Below, piece by piece: positions 8,316 to 16,384 of a stretch of 64,000 bases of DNA; the first letter of the stretch is position 1; the number at the start of each line of letters is the position of its first letter. Source of the DNA: Coriobacteriaceae bacterium (GTDB taxonomy: Bacteria > Actinomycetota > Coriobacteriia > Coriobacteriales > Coriobacteriaceae); contig CADFMD010000004.1 of the NCBI GenBank assembly GCA_902835305.1, positions 124,001-188,000 of the forward strand, in the 5' to 3' direction. Made by a program: the position numbers and the translations under genes. The notes under the pieces are model-generated. The model was given only the letters and a program-made list of their open reading frames with translations, ran no database searches and was not told the origin of the DNA.

Positions 8316-8391
8316 CCCCAATTCCTGGCCGAGGGCATCTCGCCGCTCCTCCACGGGAAAATACGATCCGTTTTCCTCCGTCCCCAAGGAA

Positions 8392-8874
8392 TCACGCGAG
8401 CAGGTTCTCGATAGGATCTGGGTCGGAGCTGGGGAGATAACGGATTTCCAGCTCTATGCCGAGCGCTTGGAGTTCTTTGAGGGCGGCGACGTCTGCATCG
8501 TCAATGGCAACCGCGGGCGTCACAGGACGCTTGCCCTCCCCTGCCTGCATATGGCCGATGCTAATCTTGGTGATCGGCACACCACCCTTAACCAGCGCGA
8601 GCGCGTCGGCAGGTGAGGCTACCATGACCAGAATCCATTGACGCGGCGTTGCGGTATGAATGATGTCGATAGCCCTTTGCACCGAGAAAAACCGCGTCCA
8701 GACGCCTTCTGGCGCCGCCACCCTCATAGGTGCCCAATGGCGCGAATCCGCCGCGATCTCATCGTTGACGATCAGAACAAGGTTGGAGCCCACGGCTTCG
8801 TTCCACAGCTCAACGTCTTGCCCGTAAATAAACCGGTCATCGATACGTGTAAGAAGAATCTTGGGTTGAGCCAT
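8392..8874 (-). CDS. Orphan PTS EIIB, mannose/sorbose family, active-site His replaced by Tyr
   Basis: The 160-residue protein aligns over its full length with the EIIB encoded at 19265-19747 (shared LLTRID, GSNLVLIVND, TRFFSVQ, ALVKGGVP, LGIELEIR). In the family motif RLVHGQV the phosphorylated His is at position 17; here the sequence is RFIYGQD, so Tyr17 replaces it. Without this His, phosphotransfer is not expected. No IIC or IID gene is adjacent. It may be a decaying gene or a protein that binds sugar or PTS partners without catalysis. The start at 8874 matches the paralogue's N-terminus; ribosome binding is weak (GGGGCA). Confidence 0.82.
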   Translation of the reverse strand: MAQPKILLTRIDDRFIYGQDVELWNEAVGSNLVLIVNDEIAADSRHWAPMRVAAPEGVWTRFFSVQRAIDIIHTATPRQWILVMVASPADALALVKGGVPITKISIGHMQAGEGKRPVTPAVAIDDADVAALKELQALGIELEIRYLPSSDPDPIENLLA

Positions 8875-8901
8875 GGCTGCCCCATTCTGTTTGAGACCCA
8901 T

Positions 8902-9022
8902 ACGAGCGGGACGTCGGCCACCAACTCAACAGCAGGTCAAGTAACAAATGGGCACTGCAGACATCACGCCTCTAATATTAGTGCATTTAGTGCATTTAAA
9001 GTGAGAAAAGCCGTCAGAACAC
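8902..9022. promoter_or_regulatory. Upstream region of the orphan EIIB with tandem TTAGTGCAT repeat
   Basis: TTAGTGCATTTAGTGCATTT at 8979-8998 is two tandem 9-base units next to a TAATAT word on the minus strand (8975-8980). It could be an operator and -10 element for the EIIB gene. Confidence 0.35.
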
Positions 9023-9051
9023 TTGCGCGGATGTGCGATGTCCCGTATCAT
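9023..9051 (+). promoter_or_regulatory. Probable promoter of tRNA-Thr
   Basis: TTGCGC at 9023-9028 and TATCAT at 9046-9051 are separated by 17 bp, about 40 bases upstream of the tRNA. Confidence 0.6.
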
Positions 9052-9090
9052 AGACACTCGTTGATGCCTCAGTTGCGTCATCATATGGCC

Positions 9091-9166
9091 GCCAGCGTAG
9101 CTCAGTTGGTAGAGCACCGCTCTCGTAAAGCGGGGGTCACCGGTTCGAGCCCGGTCGCTGGCTCCA
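9091..9166 (+). tRNA. tRNA-Thr (anticodon CGT)
   Basis: The sequence folds into a cloverleaf. Acceptor arm GCCAGCG pairs with CGCTGGC, the D-arm is GCTCAGTTGGTAGAGC, the anticodon stem CCGCT/AGCGG encloses loop CTCGTAA, and the T-arm ACCGGTTCGAGCCCGGT is canonical. The anticodon CGT reads ACG (Thr). CCA is encoded at 9164-9166. A terminator follows. The tRNA sits in the accessory stretch that splits the sugar cluster, which fits tRNA genes being common integration sites, though I see no integrase. Confidence 0.96.
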
Positions 9167-9177
9167 TTACACAAGAT

Positions 9178-9200
9178 AGCCGCCTTCGGGCGGCTTTTTT
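9178..9200 (+). terminator. Terminator of tRNA-Thr
   Basis: AGCCGCC-TTC-GGGCGGCT followed by TTTTT, 12 bases past the tRNA. Confidence 0.9.
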
Positions 9201-9423
9201 GTTGCCGATTTTGAGTGCGTGCGCGCCAATCCAAACATCGCCACGTCAACGGCGGCCCACTCGGTGGACTTCGGGTTTAATGCTTAGGGGCGGGGATTTA
9301 CCAAAGTGAAATCTTAATGAAAAGAAACCCAGCTGCAACAATTGCCATGGTGAGGGCTCAAATTGGCCATATAGATCTAAAATAGTCACAATATACAAAT
9401 GTCGAGAGATATTGGCGATATAG
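9201..9423. other. Gene-free stretch after tRNA-Thr
   Basis: I see no supportable gene, RNA or strong repeat here. The second half becomes AT-rich towards the broken secreted-protein gene. Confidence 0.5.
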
Positions 9424-9848
9424 ATGAAAAGAACTAAAGGTTTTCTTTTGCTGGTATTGATGCTGCTCGGACTGTTCTGCCTGAGTGGCCCTTCTTGGGC
9501 CAAGGCTGCCTGTCCTGAAGGTGAGCCTTAGCAGTCTTATACGGGCAGCCTGCTGATAACTGCTAAGGAGGGCGATGCCGACTCTCAGTCTGGGGTAAAT
9601 CCCCTTGCCACTTTGAGGGGGACGGCGGAACGGTCAAGCTTGACCATATTGGTAGCGGGATTTTGAGGTGGCAAGTTCTTCCGGACAAAATTGCGAACGA
9701 TCCCTTCTCTTTTGCTGGAACGATTTATCTATACAAGGTTGTGAGCGGAAAACAAAAATACGTCGATTGCTATCCGACAAACGGGTCTGGAATTGCATTC
9801 ACCGGCATTTCGGGGCAGATTGATACACATGTACGAAAGGGAACCTAA
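9424..9848 (+). pseudogene. Broken gene for a small secreted protein
   Basis: The ATG at 9424 opens a convincing signal peptide (MKRTKGFLLLVLMLLGLF then SGPSWAKAA), but translation stops at TAG 9529. Another frame then continues as PCHFEGDGGTVKLDHIGSG and a Tyr-rich tail to the stop ending at 9848. At least one frameshift and one in-frame stop are needed to join the pieces. The family is not recognisable. Base composition is lower in GC than the surrounding core genes, suggesting acquired and decaying DNA. Confidence 0.55.
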
Positions 9849-9942
9849 GTGGTGCGTTGGGTTGGAGCTGCTGCGGGTCCTATATGGATTGCGGTCTTGC
9901 GCCCCGATGTCCAAATAGGTCTCTCTAGACGGGAAGTTGCTC

Positions 9943-10308
9943 ATGGACACCATATATGACGGAGACGACTGGGTCGATCATTATAGTTGGCGACTAGTCG
10001 GCTCGGATGACAATGGGGATGTGGTGTTTGATGGACTATGTCCAAAGCATCTCCATCCTTTTGTCTCGTCGTTAATTGAGAGTTCCGCTCGTGTTGCCCC
10101 CTACAGCTCGGCGTCGCTTCATGATACGGACGTTTTGAAGACCATAAGGGAATCAATTGACGAGGGCACGATGAGCAGCCCGCTGTTTTCTCAGCTTGTG
10201 GGGCTAGATGAGATTGGCTCGAAACGACTGCTTGCGGGCGAAAAAGTGGAACTCACTTATCGGTCGATGATTTCAATCCTGCGGCTAGCCGATGTTCTTC
10301 GCAAATAA
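9943..10308 (+). CDS. Hypothetical protein, 121 aa
   Basis: I do not recognise this protein. It is acidic and soluble, with no signal peptide or membrane segment. The N-terminal 40 residues are Asp-rich (MDTIYDGDDWVDHYSW), and the C-terminal third (GLDEIGSKRLLAGEKVELTY, then SILRLADVL) looks helical and could be a small helix-turn-helix-like domain. The ATG at 9943 follows GGGAAG by 6 bases; a TTG two codons earlier is less likely. It lies alone between the broken secreted-protein gene and a convergent yhcH. Confidence 0.5.
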   Translation: MDTIYDGDDWVDHYSWRLVGSDDNGDVVFDGLCPKHLHPFVSSLIESSARVAPYSSASLHDTDVLKTIRESIDEGTMSSPLFSQLVGLDEIGSKRLLAGEKVELTYRSMISILRLADVLRK

Positions 10309-10337
10309 ATGAGGCTTCCCTATTCAAAAACAGAAAA

Positions 10338-10412
10338 CCCCGCCAAACGTGATTTCCCTAGGGAAAACCCGTTTGGCGGGGTCCTAGCGTGATTTCCCTA
10401 GGGGAATCACGC
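10338..10412. terminator. Two nested hairpins, terminator for yhcH and possibly the 9943 gene
   Basis: CCCCGCCAAACG (10338-10349) pairs with CGTTTGGCGGGG (10370-10381). A second hairpin GCGTGATT...AATCACGC spans 10387-10412. Both loops contain the same TTTCCCTAGGG palindrome. On the minus strand a T-rich tail follows, as expected after yhcH. Confidence 0.75.
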
Positions 10413-10443
10413 CATCAGACGAACAGCTCAGCCGAGCAGCCCG

Positions 10444-10917
10444 TTACTCCTGCCAGTAGGCGTCGGCAAGCAGCTTAAAGCAAATCTTCTTGACCGGCTG
10501 TGCGCCATCGCCCGGGAACTCGAGCGTGGGCATGTGGGGCTCGCCGGCAACGAACAGCGCGAATTTGTCGTCGGCAAGATCGCCGGCGATCGATGCGTCG
10601 GAATCGACCAGATCATAGTCGTCCTTCTCGTCAAACTCCTGGACCAGCGTCAGGCTGCCCGTAGCGACCTTGAAGGCCTCGCGACCCTCGACGTCGATCT
10701 GCAGGTCGTGATAGCGCTGATGCGTCTCATAGTGAGCCTCAGCCTCGGGACGCGTCGTGGGAGACATGACGTTCGCAAAGACCTTCTCACCCAAAATCGG
10801 ATGGCTGCCGACCTCGAGCTGTGCCGGGTCGTTCTCCTCGAGCCAGTCGATCAGCACGTCGAGGCCCTTGAGCATTCCGCGGTACTCCTCGATATCGCCC
10901 AATGCACCGTAAATCAT
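10444..10917 (-). CDS. YhcH/YjgK/YiaL family protein (EbgC/NanQ-like)
   Basis: A 157-residue cupin-like protein of the DUF386 family, whose members include the EbgC subunit and the sialic-acid anomerase NanQ. The metal-site region is HYETHQRYHDLQ near residues 62-73, with the typical VANVMSPTT-type strand before it (FANVMSPTT). Members often act as mutarotases or accessory enzymes for sugars. The ATG at 10917 has GAGAGGG upstream. It lies downstream of lacC on the same strand, separated by a fragment of a second nagA, so a role in galactose or amino-sugar use is inferred. Confidence 0.88.
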   Translation of the reverse strand: MIYGALGDIEEYRGMLKGLDVLIDWLEENDPAQLEVGSHPILGEKVFANVMSPTTRPEAEAHYETHQRYHDLQIDVEGREAFKVATGSLTLVQEFDEKDDYDLVDSDASIAGDLADDKFALFVAGEPHMPTLEFPGDGAQPVKKICFKLLADAYWQE

Positions 10918-10949
10918 CTAAATCCCCTCTCGGATCGCTTCTTTGGCGG

Positions 10950-11075
10950 CTAATCGGCAAACGCATTGCCGACGCTGTTGCCACCCACATACGTCTCGAC
11001 CAGGGTAAGGTCGGGATTGAACACGACAGCATCGGCGTCGCGCCCCGGCATAATGCTACCGCACTTGCCGTCAAC
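10950..11075 (-). pseudogene. Fragment of a second nagA (last ~40 codons)
   Basis: The minus strand reads DGKCGSIMPGRDADAVVFNP and then DLTLVETYVGGNSVGNAFAD and a stop at 10950-10952. This is nearly identical to the end of NagA encoded at 13816 (KCGSIMPGRDADFVVF, then LTLVETYVGGQSVGNAFTE). Upstream of Asp-Gly-Lys the similarity ends and there is no start or domain. It is therefore a truncated duplicate, a relic of rearrangement between lacC and yhcH. Confidence 0.85.
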
Positions 11076-11121
11076 TCTAACCACAAGCAAGCAACCGATG
11101 CCGGGGGCGGCGCACAAGCTC

Positions 11122-12057
11122 CTACAGCTCGGTCACGACAACGCCGTTGTAAACCTCGTCCCAACGATCCATAACCAAGTGGCCAGTCATGGGATCCATG
11201 GCATTGAGCTTGCCGCAGGTGTTGGCGGTACGCAGCACCGTCTCGTCATCCGCGCCAGCAGCAATCGCATGTGCGAAGCCGGCAATGGTCGAATCGCCAG
11301 AGCCCGTAGCGTTAACGGCGGGGATATCGGGGGTCTTGGCGCGGAATGCACGGCCATTATGGAAGCCCACGGAGCCGGCAGCGCCCATGGACACGACGAC
11401 CCAGGGGATATCGGAGAAGCGGGCATCAGAGGCGAGCGCGGCGCGGAGCTCGTCCACATCGTCGGTGGTAAAGCTCGTGCCCAGAAGGCCGTTAATCTCG
11501 GTCAGGTTAGGCTTGACCAGCTCGGGCTTAATTTCGGACTTAAGGGCGGCCTCGAGCGAAGCACCCGAGGTATCGAGCAGCACCTTGGCGCCGGCGTTCT
11601 CGGCAATACCCGTGATCTTGGCGTAGTAGCCCGCCTCGACACCACGGGGCAGCGAACCCGAGATGGTAACGACAGCGGCCTTGCTCGCAAGCTCGGCGAA
11701 CTTGGCGGTAAAGGCATCGAGCTCCTCGGGGGCAATCGTCGGGCCGCTCTCGAGTAGCTCGGTCTGGTTGCCGGCGTGGAGGATGTTAAGGCAAATACGA
11801 GTCTCGCCCTTGATGGGTACAAAATCATTCTTAATGCCGTTGGCATCCATGAGCTCGGCCATGTAGGCGCCCATGTGGCCGCCGAGTAGACCGGTTGCCA
11901 CAACGTCGTCGCCCAGCTGACCCAGTACACGGGCCACGTTGAGACCCTTGCCGCCGGCGGTCTTTTCGGGCGTCACACGGTTAACGTCGTCGATAATGAG
12001 CTCATCGAGCTGATAGCGTGTATCGACGGACGGGTTCATCGTAACGGTGAGGATCAT
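11122..12057 (-). CDS. lacC: Tagatose-6-phosphate kinase (PfkB family)
   Basis: A 311-residue PfkB-type sugar kinase. The N-terminal MILTVTMNPSVDTRYQLDEL and KTAGGKGLNVARVL motifs closely match LacC, and KGETRICLNILH resembles the LacC-specific region. The ATP/anion-hole motif near the C-terminus is NATGSGDSTIAGF, with the catalytic Asp in GSGD. It phosphorylates tagatose 6-phosphate to tagatose 1,6-bisphosphate, where the LacAB and AgaS branches meet. Fructose-1-phosphate kinase is the alternative, but context favours LacC. The start has AAGGAGC 7 bases upstream. Confidence 0.88.
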   Translation of the reverse strand: MILTVTMNPSVDTRYQLDELIIDDVNRVTPEKTAGGKGLNVARVLGQLGDDVVATGLLGGHMGAYMAELMDANGIKNDFVPIKGETRICLNILHAGNQTELLESGPTIAPEELDAFTAKFAELASKAAVVTISGSLPRGVEAGYYAKITGIAENAGAKVLLDTSGASLEAALKSEIKPELVKPNLTEINGLLGTSFTTDDVDELRAALASDARFSDIPWVVVSMGAAGSVGFHNGRAFRAKTPDIPAVNATGSGDSTIAGFAHAIAAGADDETVLRTANTCGKLNAMDPMTGHLVMDRWDEVYNGVVVTEL

Positions 12058-12116
12058 TTTTAGCTCCTTATCTCGCAGGCTCCTTGTGCCTCGCGATACG
12101 AGTCGACAAAACGGAA

Positions 12117-12998
12117 TTACAGAATTTCAATCGTGAACGAGCGAGCGACGGTCTCCTTGGGCTTGGCGACAAGGCAGCCGCGCTTATGCTCAAGCACGTC
12201 GTCCTCATCGGAGCAGGTCGAAAGGCCGCCCCAGGGCTCAACTGCCACAAAATCGCCCTCGGGCTTACTCCACACAATGAGATATGGGAAGCCCTCAAAG
12301 CTCAGGCGGACGCCCTTGTCCTCGCCCTTCTTGGAAAGCGTGACCTGACGGCTCTCGAGCACGTCAAAGATGGTCTCCGCAAAATCGAAGAGCTCGTGCG
12401 ATAGAGGCAGCGTCTTTCCCACCATGGGGTTCTTGGAGCGCTTGTCCACGTCAATCAAGCCAGTCGAAGGGACAGCGGTGCAAAGCTCTGCAGCCTCTTC
12501 TTTCTCAAAGCGCAACTCGTAGTCCGTATAGGCCTCGCCCTCATCGAGCGGGCACCTAAAGCCGGGATGCCCACCGATAAAGAACGGCATGTCCTCGGTG
12601 CCCTCGTTGGTAACCTCATAGGAGACACGCACGGCGGCGTCCTCGAGCGTATAGCGGGCGACGAGCCTAAACGGATACGGATAATCGCTCAGCAGCGCGG
12701 CGTTATCCTCCGAAGCCAGACACACAGCCAGCTCGTTCGTGCTTTGGCTCAGCAGTTTCCACTCCTGCTTACGCGCAAACCCGTGGCGGGCGAGCTTCAC
12801 ATGATGCCCGGCAAACGTCATGGCGCTGCCGTCGCGCAGACCTCCGCAAATCGGGAAGCAGACCGGCGCCTGACCGGACCATACTGCGGGGTCGCCCTGC
12901 CACAAATACTCGCGACCGTCGGCCTCAATCGAGGTAAACGAGCCGCCGGCAGTGGAAACCTTAATAGAAATCGAATCGTTGGAAAGAGCGTATTCCAT
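12117..12998 (-). CDS. lacX: Aldose 1-epimerase-like protein, LacX family
   Basis: A 293-residue galactose-mutarotase-fold protein of the LacX subgroup, shorter than GalM. Diagnostic stretches are FPICGGLRDG, the catalytic-type His in GGHPGFRCPL and VAVEPWGGLS with the acidic residue. It probably equilibrates anomers of a galactose- or tagatose-pathway sugar. It is 59 bases upstream of lacC on the same strand, as in lactococcal lac operons where lacX follows the structural genes. The ATG at 12998 has GAAAGGATG upstream. Confidence 0.85.
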   Translation of the reverse strand: MEYALSNDSISIKVSTAGGSFTSIEADGREYLWQGDPAVWSGQAPVCFPICGGLRDGSAMTFAGHHVKLARHGFARKQEWKLLSQSTNELAVCLASEDNAALLSDYPYPFRLVARYTLEDAAVRVSYEVTNEGTEDMPFFIGGHPGFRCPLDEGEAYTDYELRFEKEEAAELCTAVPSTGLIDVDKRSKNPMVGKTLPLSHELFDFAETIFDVLESRQVTLSKKGEDKGVRLSFEGFPYLIVWSKPEGDFVAVEPWGGLSTCSDEDDVLEHKRGCLVAKPKETVARSFTIEIL

Positions 12999-13155
12999 TA
13001 CCCATCCTTTCGAACAACTGCTTTATTTCACGCAAGCGCCCGTTTCAATCCTAACCATAGAACAAACCCGCACGCTCATCGATGCGTCCGGTATCCCGGT
13101 CATGTAACGGGGTACCATACAGACATTGATGCAATTACAGCTGAAAGGCCTTCTT

Positions 13156-13740
13156 ATGCGAACCATCATTCTTTATGCCTCACGCCACCACGGCAATACG
13201 AAAAAGCTCGTGGACGCCATCGTCGAGGCGCACCCCGAAATCGATACCCTCGACGTGAAAACGCTCGGCAAAAACGAGTATCCCAACCTGCACGAATACC
13301 ATCTGATTGGTGTCGCCACGGGCATCTATTACTCCGAGATCGACAAGGACATGGCACGCGTGCTCACTAACGTGCTGCAGCCGCAGGACAAGGTGTTTGG
13401 CCTTATGACCTACGGTGGCAAAAACAAGTGGTACGGCAAGGATATCGATGGCATCTGCCGCATGAGGCAGGCCATCTTTATGGGTGTCTACGGCTGCCCC
13501 GGCTTTGATACGTGGGGGCCGTTCAAACTCACCGGCGGGGTCCAAAAGGGGCACCCGACCGCTGAGGAAATTAAGGGTGCCGTCGACTTCTTCGACAAGA
13601 TCGAAGACGAGTATGGAGACATCATCGTCGAAGAGTACGCCAAGCGCGAGAAGCGTCTAGCATACGAGAAGGAACATCCTGCAGGAGGCCTGGTGGCCGG
13701 CGTTAAGCGTACGGCAAAGAAGATTGCTAACAAGCTGTAA
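13156..13740 (+). CDS. Flavodoxin family protein
   Basis: A 194-residue FMN-binding protein. The phosphate loop is SRHHGNTKKLV at residues 8-18, followed by a flavodoxin-like alternation with GVATGIYYSEI and GLMTYGGKNK flavin loops. A C-terminal extension of about 45 residues is basic (GVKRTAKKIANKL). It should carry electrons in the cytoplasm; partners are unknown. The start at 13156 has GAAAGG 7 bases upstream. It is divergent from lacX and ends in a strong terminator. Confidence 0.85.
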   Translation: MRTIILYASRHHGNTKKLVDAIVEAHPEIDTLDVKTLGKNEYPNLHEYHLIGVATGIYYSEIDKDMARVLTNVLQPQDKVFGLMTYGGKNKWYGKDIDGICRMRQAIFMGVYGCPGFDTWGPFKLTGGVQKGHPTAEEIKGAVDFFDKIEDEYGDIIVEEYAKREKRLAYEKEHPAGGLVAGVKRTAKKIANKL

Positions 13741-13770
13741 CTGTAAAGGTGCTTTTGAGCGTTTAACCCG

Positions 13771-13810
13771 TACGGCGGGTCCGAGCAGATTCGGGCCCGC
13801 CGTCTTTTTC
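13771..13810 (+). terminator. Terminator after the flavodoxin gene, probably bidirectional
   Basis: ACGGCGGGTCCGA and TTCGGGCCCGCCGT form a 13-bp stem with one G-T pair, followed by TTTTTCTTT. It lies between convergent flavodoxin and nagA. Confidence 0.88.
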
Positions 13811-13815
13811 TTTCG

Positions 13816-14985
13816 TTACTCGGTAAAGGCGTTGCCGACGCTCTGGCCGCCAACATACGTCTCGACGAGGGTGAGCTCATGGTCGAACACGACAAAGTCG
13901 GCGTCGCGACCCGGCATGATGCTGCCGCACTTATCCTCGATCTGCGCGGAGCGTGCCGGCACCTCGGTTGCCATGCGAATGGCGATATCGGCGCTGGCGA
14001 TGCCCCAGTCGACGATGTTCTTGACGCCCTGGGCAAGCGTGAGCACCGAACCGGCAATACTCTTGCCATCGGCGAGCCAGCACAGGTTGTCCTTCATGAT
14101 GACGTCCATGCCGCCGCTGGTGTAGCTGCCCTCGGGCATGCCGCCGCAACCCAGGCAGTCGGTGATGAGCACCGTGTGCTGCCAGCCCTTTGCCTGCAGC
14201 AGCGCCTTGATGGCGGCAGGGTTTACGTGCTTGCCGTCACAGATGATCTCGGCGTAGGTCTCGGGCGTGGACATAGCAGCCCCCACGACACCGGGCTCAC
14301 GGTGATGCAGCCCGCGCTGGCCGTTATAGGTATGCGTAAAGCAGCTGGCACCGGCGTTGATGGCGGCGATGCACTCGTCATACGTGGCATCAGAGTGACC
14401 GATGCTGGTCACGACACCCTTCGCATTGAGGGCAGCAGCATAAGCAGCGGAGCCATCGCGCTCGGCAGCCATGGCGCTCTTAACGATACGTCCGCCGGCA
14501 GCCTCCTGCCACTCGTCAAAGACCTCCTCGGAGGGGTCAATCAGGTAAGCGGGGTTCTGTGCGCCCACATGCTTCATGGTAAAGAAGGGGCCCTCCAGGT
14601 AGATGCCCTGAATGCGAGCACCGCAGAAGTCGGGGCCGCGACCCTCGTCCGCCTGGGCGATGGCAGCGCAAGCGTCCTTGATCTGCTCGACGCCATCGGT
14701 GAACGTCGTGGGCAGCCAGCTGGTGGTACCGCGACGGGCGAGCTCGGTCGAGCTGATATCGATGCCCTCGGGATCGTTATCGGTAGTTGAGTGGTTGTAG
14801 AAGCCATGGATGTGAGTATCGACCATACCCGGTGCGATCCACGATCCCGTGTAGTCCTTAATCTCGCAAGAGGGCTCGTCGGCCTGCCAGGCGCCAAAGA
14901 CGCCATCCTCGACCATAAGATAGCCGCCCAGTTGCGGGCCTGCCGGCAAGAAGAACTTGTCAGCCTTAATTGCGTACGTGCTCAT
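13816..14985 (-). CDS. nagA: N-acetylglucosamine/galactosamine-6-phosphate deacetylase
   Basis: A 389-residue amidohydrolase that removes acetate from N-acetyl-hexosamine 6-phosphate. Metal and active-site signatures are DTHIHGF near residue 60, YLEGPFF, SIGHSDATYDE, FTHTYNGQRGLHHREPG and LITDCLGCGG. Length fits NagA/AgaA. The ATG at 14985 is preceded by AAGGAGTGC; a GTG two codons earlier overlaps this site. Next to agaS and an Aga-type PTS, it probably deacetylates GalNAc 6-phosphate, although activity on GlcNAc 6-phosphate cannot be excluded. It is separated from agaS by a terminator, so it likely has its own promoter. Confidence 0.9.
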   Translation of the reverse strand: MSTYAIKADKFFLPAGPQLGGYLMVEDGVFGAWQADEPSCEIKDYTGSWIAPGMVDTHIHGFYNHSTTDNDPEGIDISSTELARRGTTSWLPTTFTDGVEQIKDACAAIAQADEGRGPDFCGARIQGIYLEGPFFTMKHVGAQNPAYLIDPSEEVFDEWQEAAGGRIVKSAMAAERDGSAAYAAALNAKGVVTSIGHSDATYDECIAAINAGASCFTHTYNGQRGLHHREPGVVGAAMSTPETYAEIICDGKHVNPAAIKALLQAKGWQHTVLITDCLGCGGMPEGSYTSGGMDVIMKDNLCWLADGKSIAGSVLTLAQGVKNIVDWGIASADIAIRMATEVPARSAQIEDKCGSIMPGRDADFVVFDHELTLVETYVGGQSVGNAFTE

Positions 14986-15046
14986 ATGCACTCCTTGCTT
15001 CTAAAGCAGTTGACTGTGGTGATGCTTATACCCAGCCCACGTAATA

Positions 15047-15087
15047 ACAAAAAGCGCCCGCCCGCCGTTATGAGCGGACGGGCGCCC
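15047..15087 (-). terminator. Terminator of agaS
   Basis: On the minus strand GGGCGCCCGTCCGC and GCGGGCGGGCGC-type arms enclose TCATAACG and are followed by TTTTTGTT. Confidence 0.85.
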
Positions 15088-15103
15088 TTACAGGGGGACG
15101 CGA

Positions 15104-16270
15104 TTAAGCGGTGAAGGGGTGAATCGTCACGCCCTTAACCACGCGGTTGACCGTACCGGTGGGGCTCGGCGTGTCGGGCGTGTTGCCCACGCGCACGGAG
15201 TTGAGCAGGCTGATAGCCTGAGCAAACATCACGAACGGCAGAGCAAGGTAGCCCTCGGGAAGCGCCTCGTAGCCCTTAAAGGTGAAGGACTCGCCCTCGT
15301 AGACGGTAGCGCCATCCTGCTGAACGGCAACGGTGTGTTGAGCGATCTTGTCGCCACCGATCTCGTTGAGGATGTCGATGTCGTACTGACGGGTGTAGGC
15401 GTCGTTGTTGACGAACACGAACACGAGGGTCTTGTCGTCGACGAAGGATTTGGGTCCGTGACGATAGCCCATGGAGGTGTCGTAGGAAGTAGCGACCAGA
15501 CCGTGAGCAAGCTCGAGGATCTTGAGCTGGCTCTCCTGGGCAAGGCCACCGAAGGAGCCGGAACCCAAGTACGTCACGCGGTTGAAGTCGCCAGCGAGGT
15601 AGTCGGCAACCTCGGACTCGCGAGCGATGACCTCCTCGCCCATCTTGGCGATGGTCTCGACCCACTCGGCCTTCTGCTCGTCGGAAGCCTCGTCAAAGAT
15701 GAGGGTAGAGAGCAGGGTCATGCAGGTGTAGGAGCCGGTCATGGCGAAGCCCTTGTCGTTGGCGCGCGGAATGAGCAGCGTCAGCGCATTGGGATCATCG
15801 GCGGACTCGACGGCAAGCTTGCCCTCGGGCGCGCAGGTGATGTTGAGGAACTTGACGTTGTGGACGAGCTCCTTGGCAACGGCAACGGCGGCAAGGCTCT
15901 CGGGGCTGTTGCCAGAGCGGGCAAAGGAAACCACGAGCGTGGGATCCTCAGCGCGCAGGAAGTCGCGCGGGGCGCTCACGATGTCGGTCGTGGCGATGGG
16001 CTTAAAGTCGTAGAGATCAGTGTTGCCGGCGTGACGCAGATACGGGGCGCAGGTATCGCCAACATAGTCGGACGTACCGGCACCGGTGAAGACAACGGAC
16101 AGACGGCCCTCGCCCATAGCACGAGCCTCGGTAAGGAAGGCCTCGATGGCCTCCTTGTTCTCGCGATAGATGTTGAGCGTATCACGCCAAAGCTCGGGCT
16201 GCTGAGCAATCTCGGCCGTGGTGATCTGGGCGCCGAGCTCGGTGAGCTCCTCGACACTCTTCTCGAACAT
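15104..16270 (-). CDS. agaS: AgaS: galactosamine-6-phosphate deaminase/isomerase (SIS domains)
   Basis: A 388-residue protein with two SIS sugar-isomerase domains. The first has VVFTGAGTSDYVGD and VSFARSGNSPESLA sugar-phosphate loops; the second has YLGSGSFGGLAQES and the MGYRHGPKSFV motif typical of AgaS and GlmS-like isomerases. AgaS converts galactosamine 6-phosphate to tagatose 6-phosphate plus ammonia. The product is the substrate of LacC. A TATAAT-like -10 lies at 16310-16315 on the minus strand, with a CTGGT-AGTA-ACCAG palindrome overlapping the expected -35. The start has GAGAGAGG upstream. Confidence 0.92.
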   Translation of the reverse strand: MFEKSVEELTELGAQITTAEIAQQPELWRDTLNIYRENKEAIEAFLTEARAMGEGRLSVVFTGAGTSDYVGDTCAPYLRHAGNTDLYDFKPIATTDIVSAPRDFLRAEDPTLVVSFARSGNSPESLAAVAVAKELVHNVKFLNITCAPEGKLAVESADDPNALTLLIPRANDKGFAMTGSYTCMTLLSTLIFDEASDEQKAEWVETIAKMGEEVIARESEVADYLAGDFNRVTYLGSGSFGGLAQESQLKILELAHGLVATSYDTSMGYRHGPKSFVDDKTLVFVFVNNDAYTRQYDIDILNEIGGDKIAQHTVAVQQDGATVYEGESFTFKGYEALPEGYLALPFVMFAQAISLLNSVRVGNTPDTPSPTGTVNRVVKGVTIHPFTA

Positions 16271-16309
16271 TTCTAATACCTCTCTCTAGAAGTAATCCTC
16301 TGACGTGCA

Positions 16310-16345
16310 ATTATACACTTCGGTTGGTTATCTGGTAGTAACCAG
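16310..16345 (-). promoter_or_regulatory. agaS promoter with GntR-type operator
   Basis: On the minus strand TATAAT occupies 16315-16310. CTGGT-AGTA-ACCAG at 16332-16345 overlaps the -35 position. ACTGGTAGTAACCA occurs again at 20625-20638 upstream of the Aga-type PTS operon. Confidence 0.65.
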
Positions 16346-16384
16346 TTAAATGCAAAGAATCACCATATGGAAACGATGCGGACA

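Noticed and set aside
8106..8387. 93-codon minus-strand frame next to the orphan EIIB
   Set aside because: It spans the inverted repeat and a dispersed repeat, has no domain or start signal, and is probably noncoding.
9091..9166. tRNA-Thr as an attachment site of an integrated element
   Set aside because: No integrase gene and no second copy of the tRNA 3' end were found in the window.
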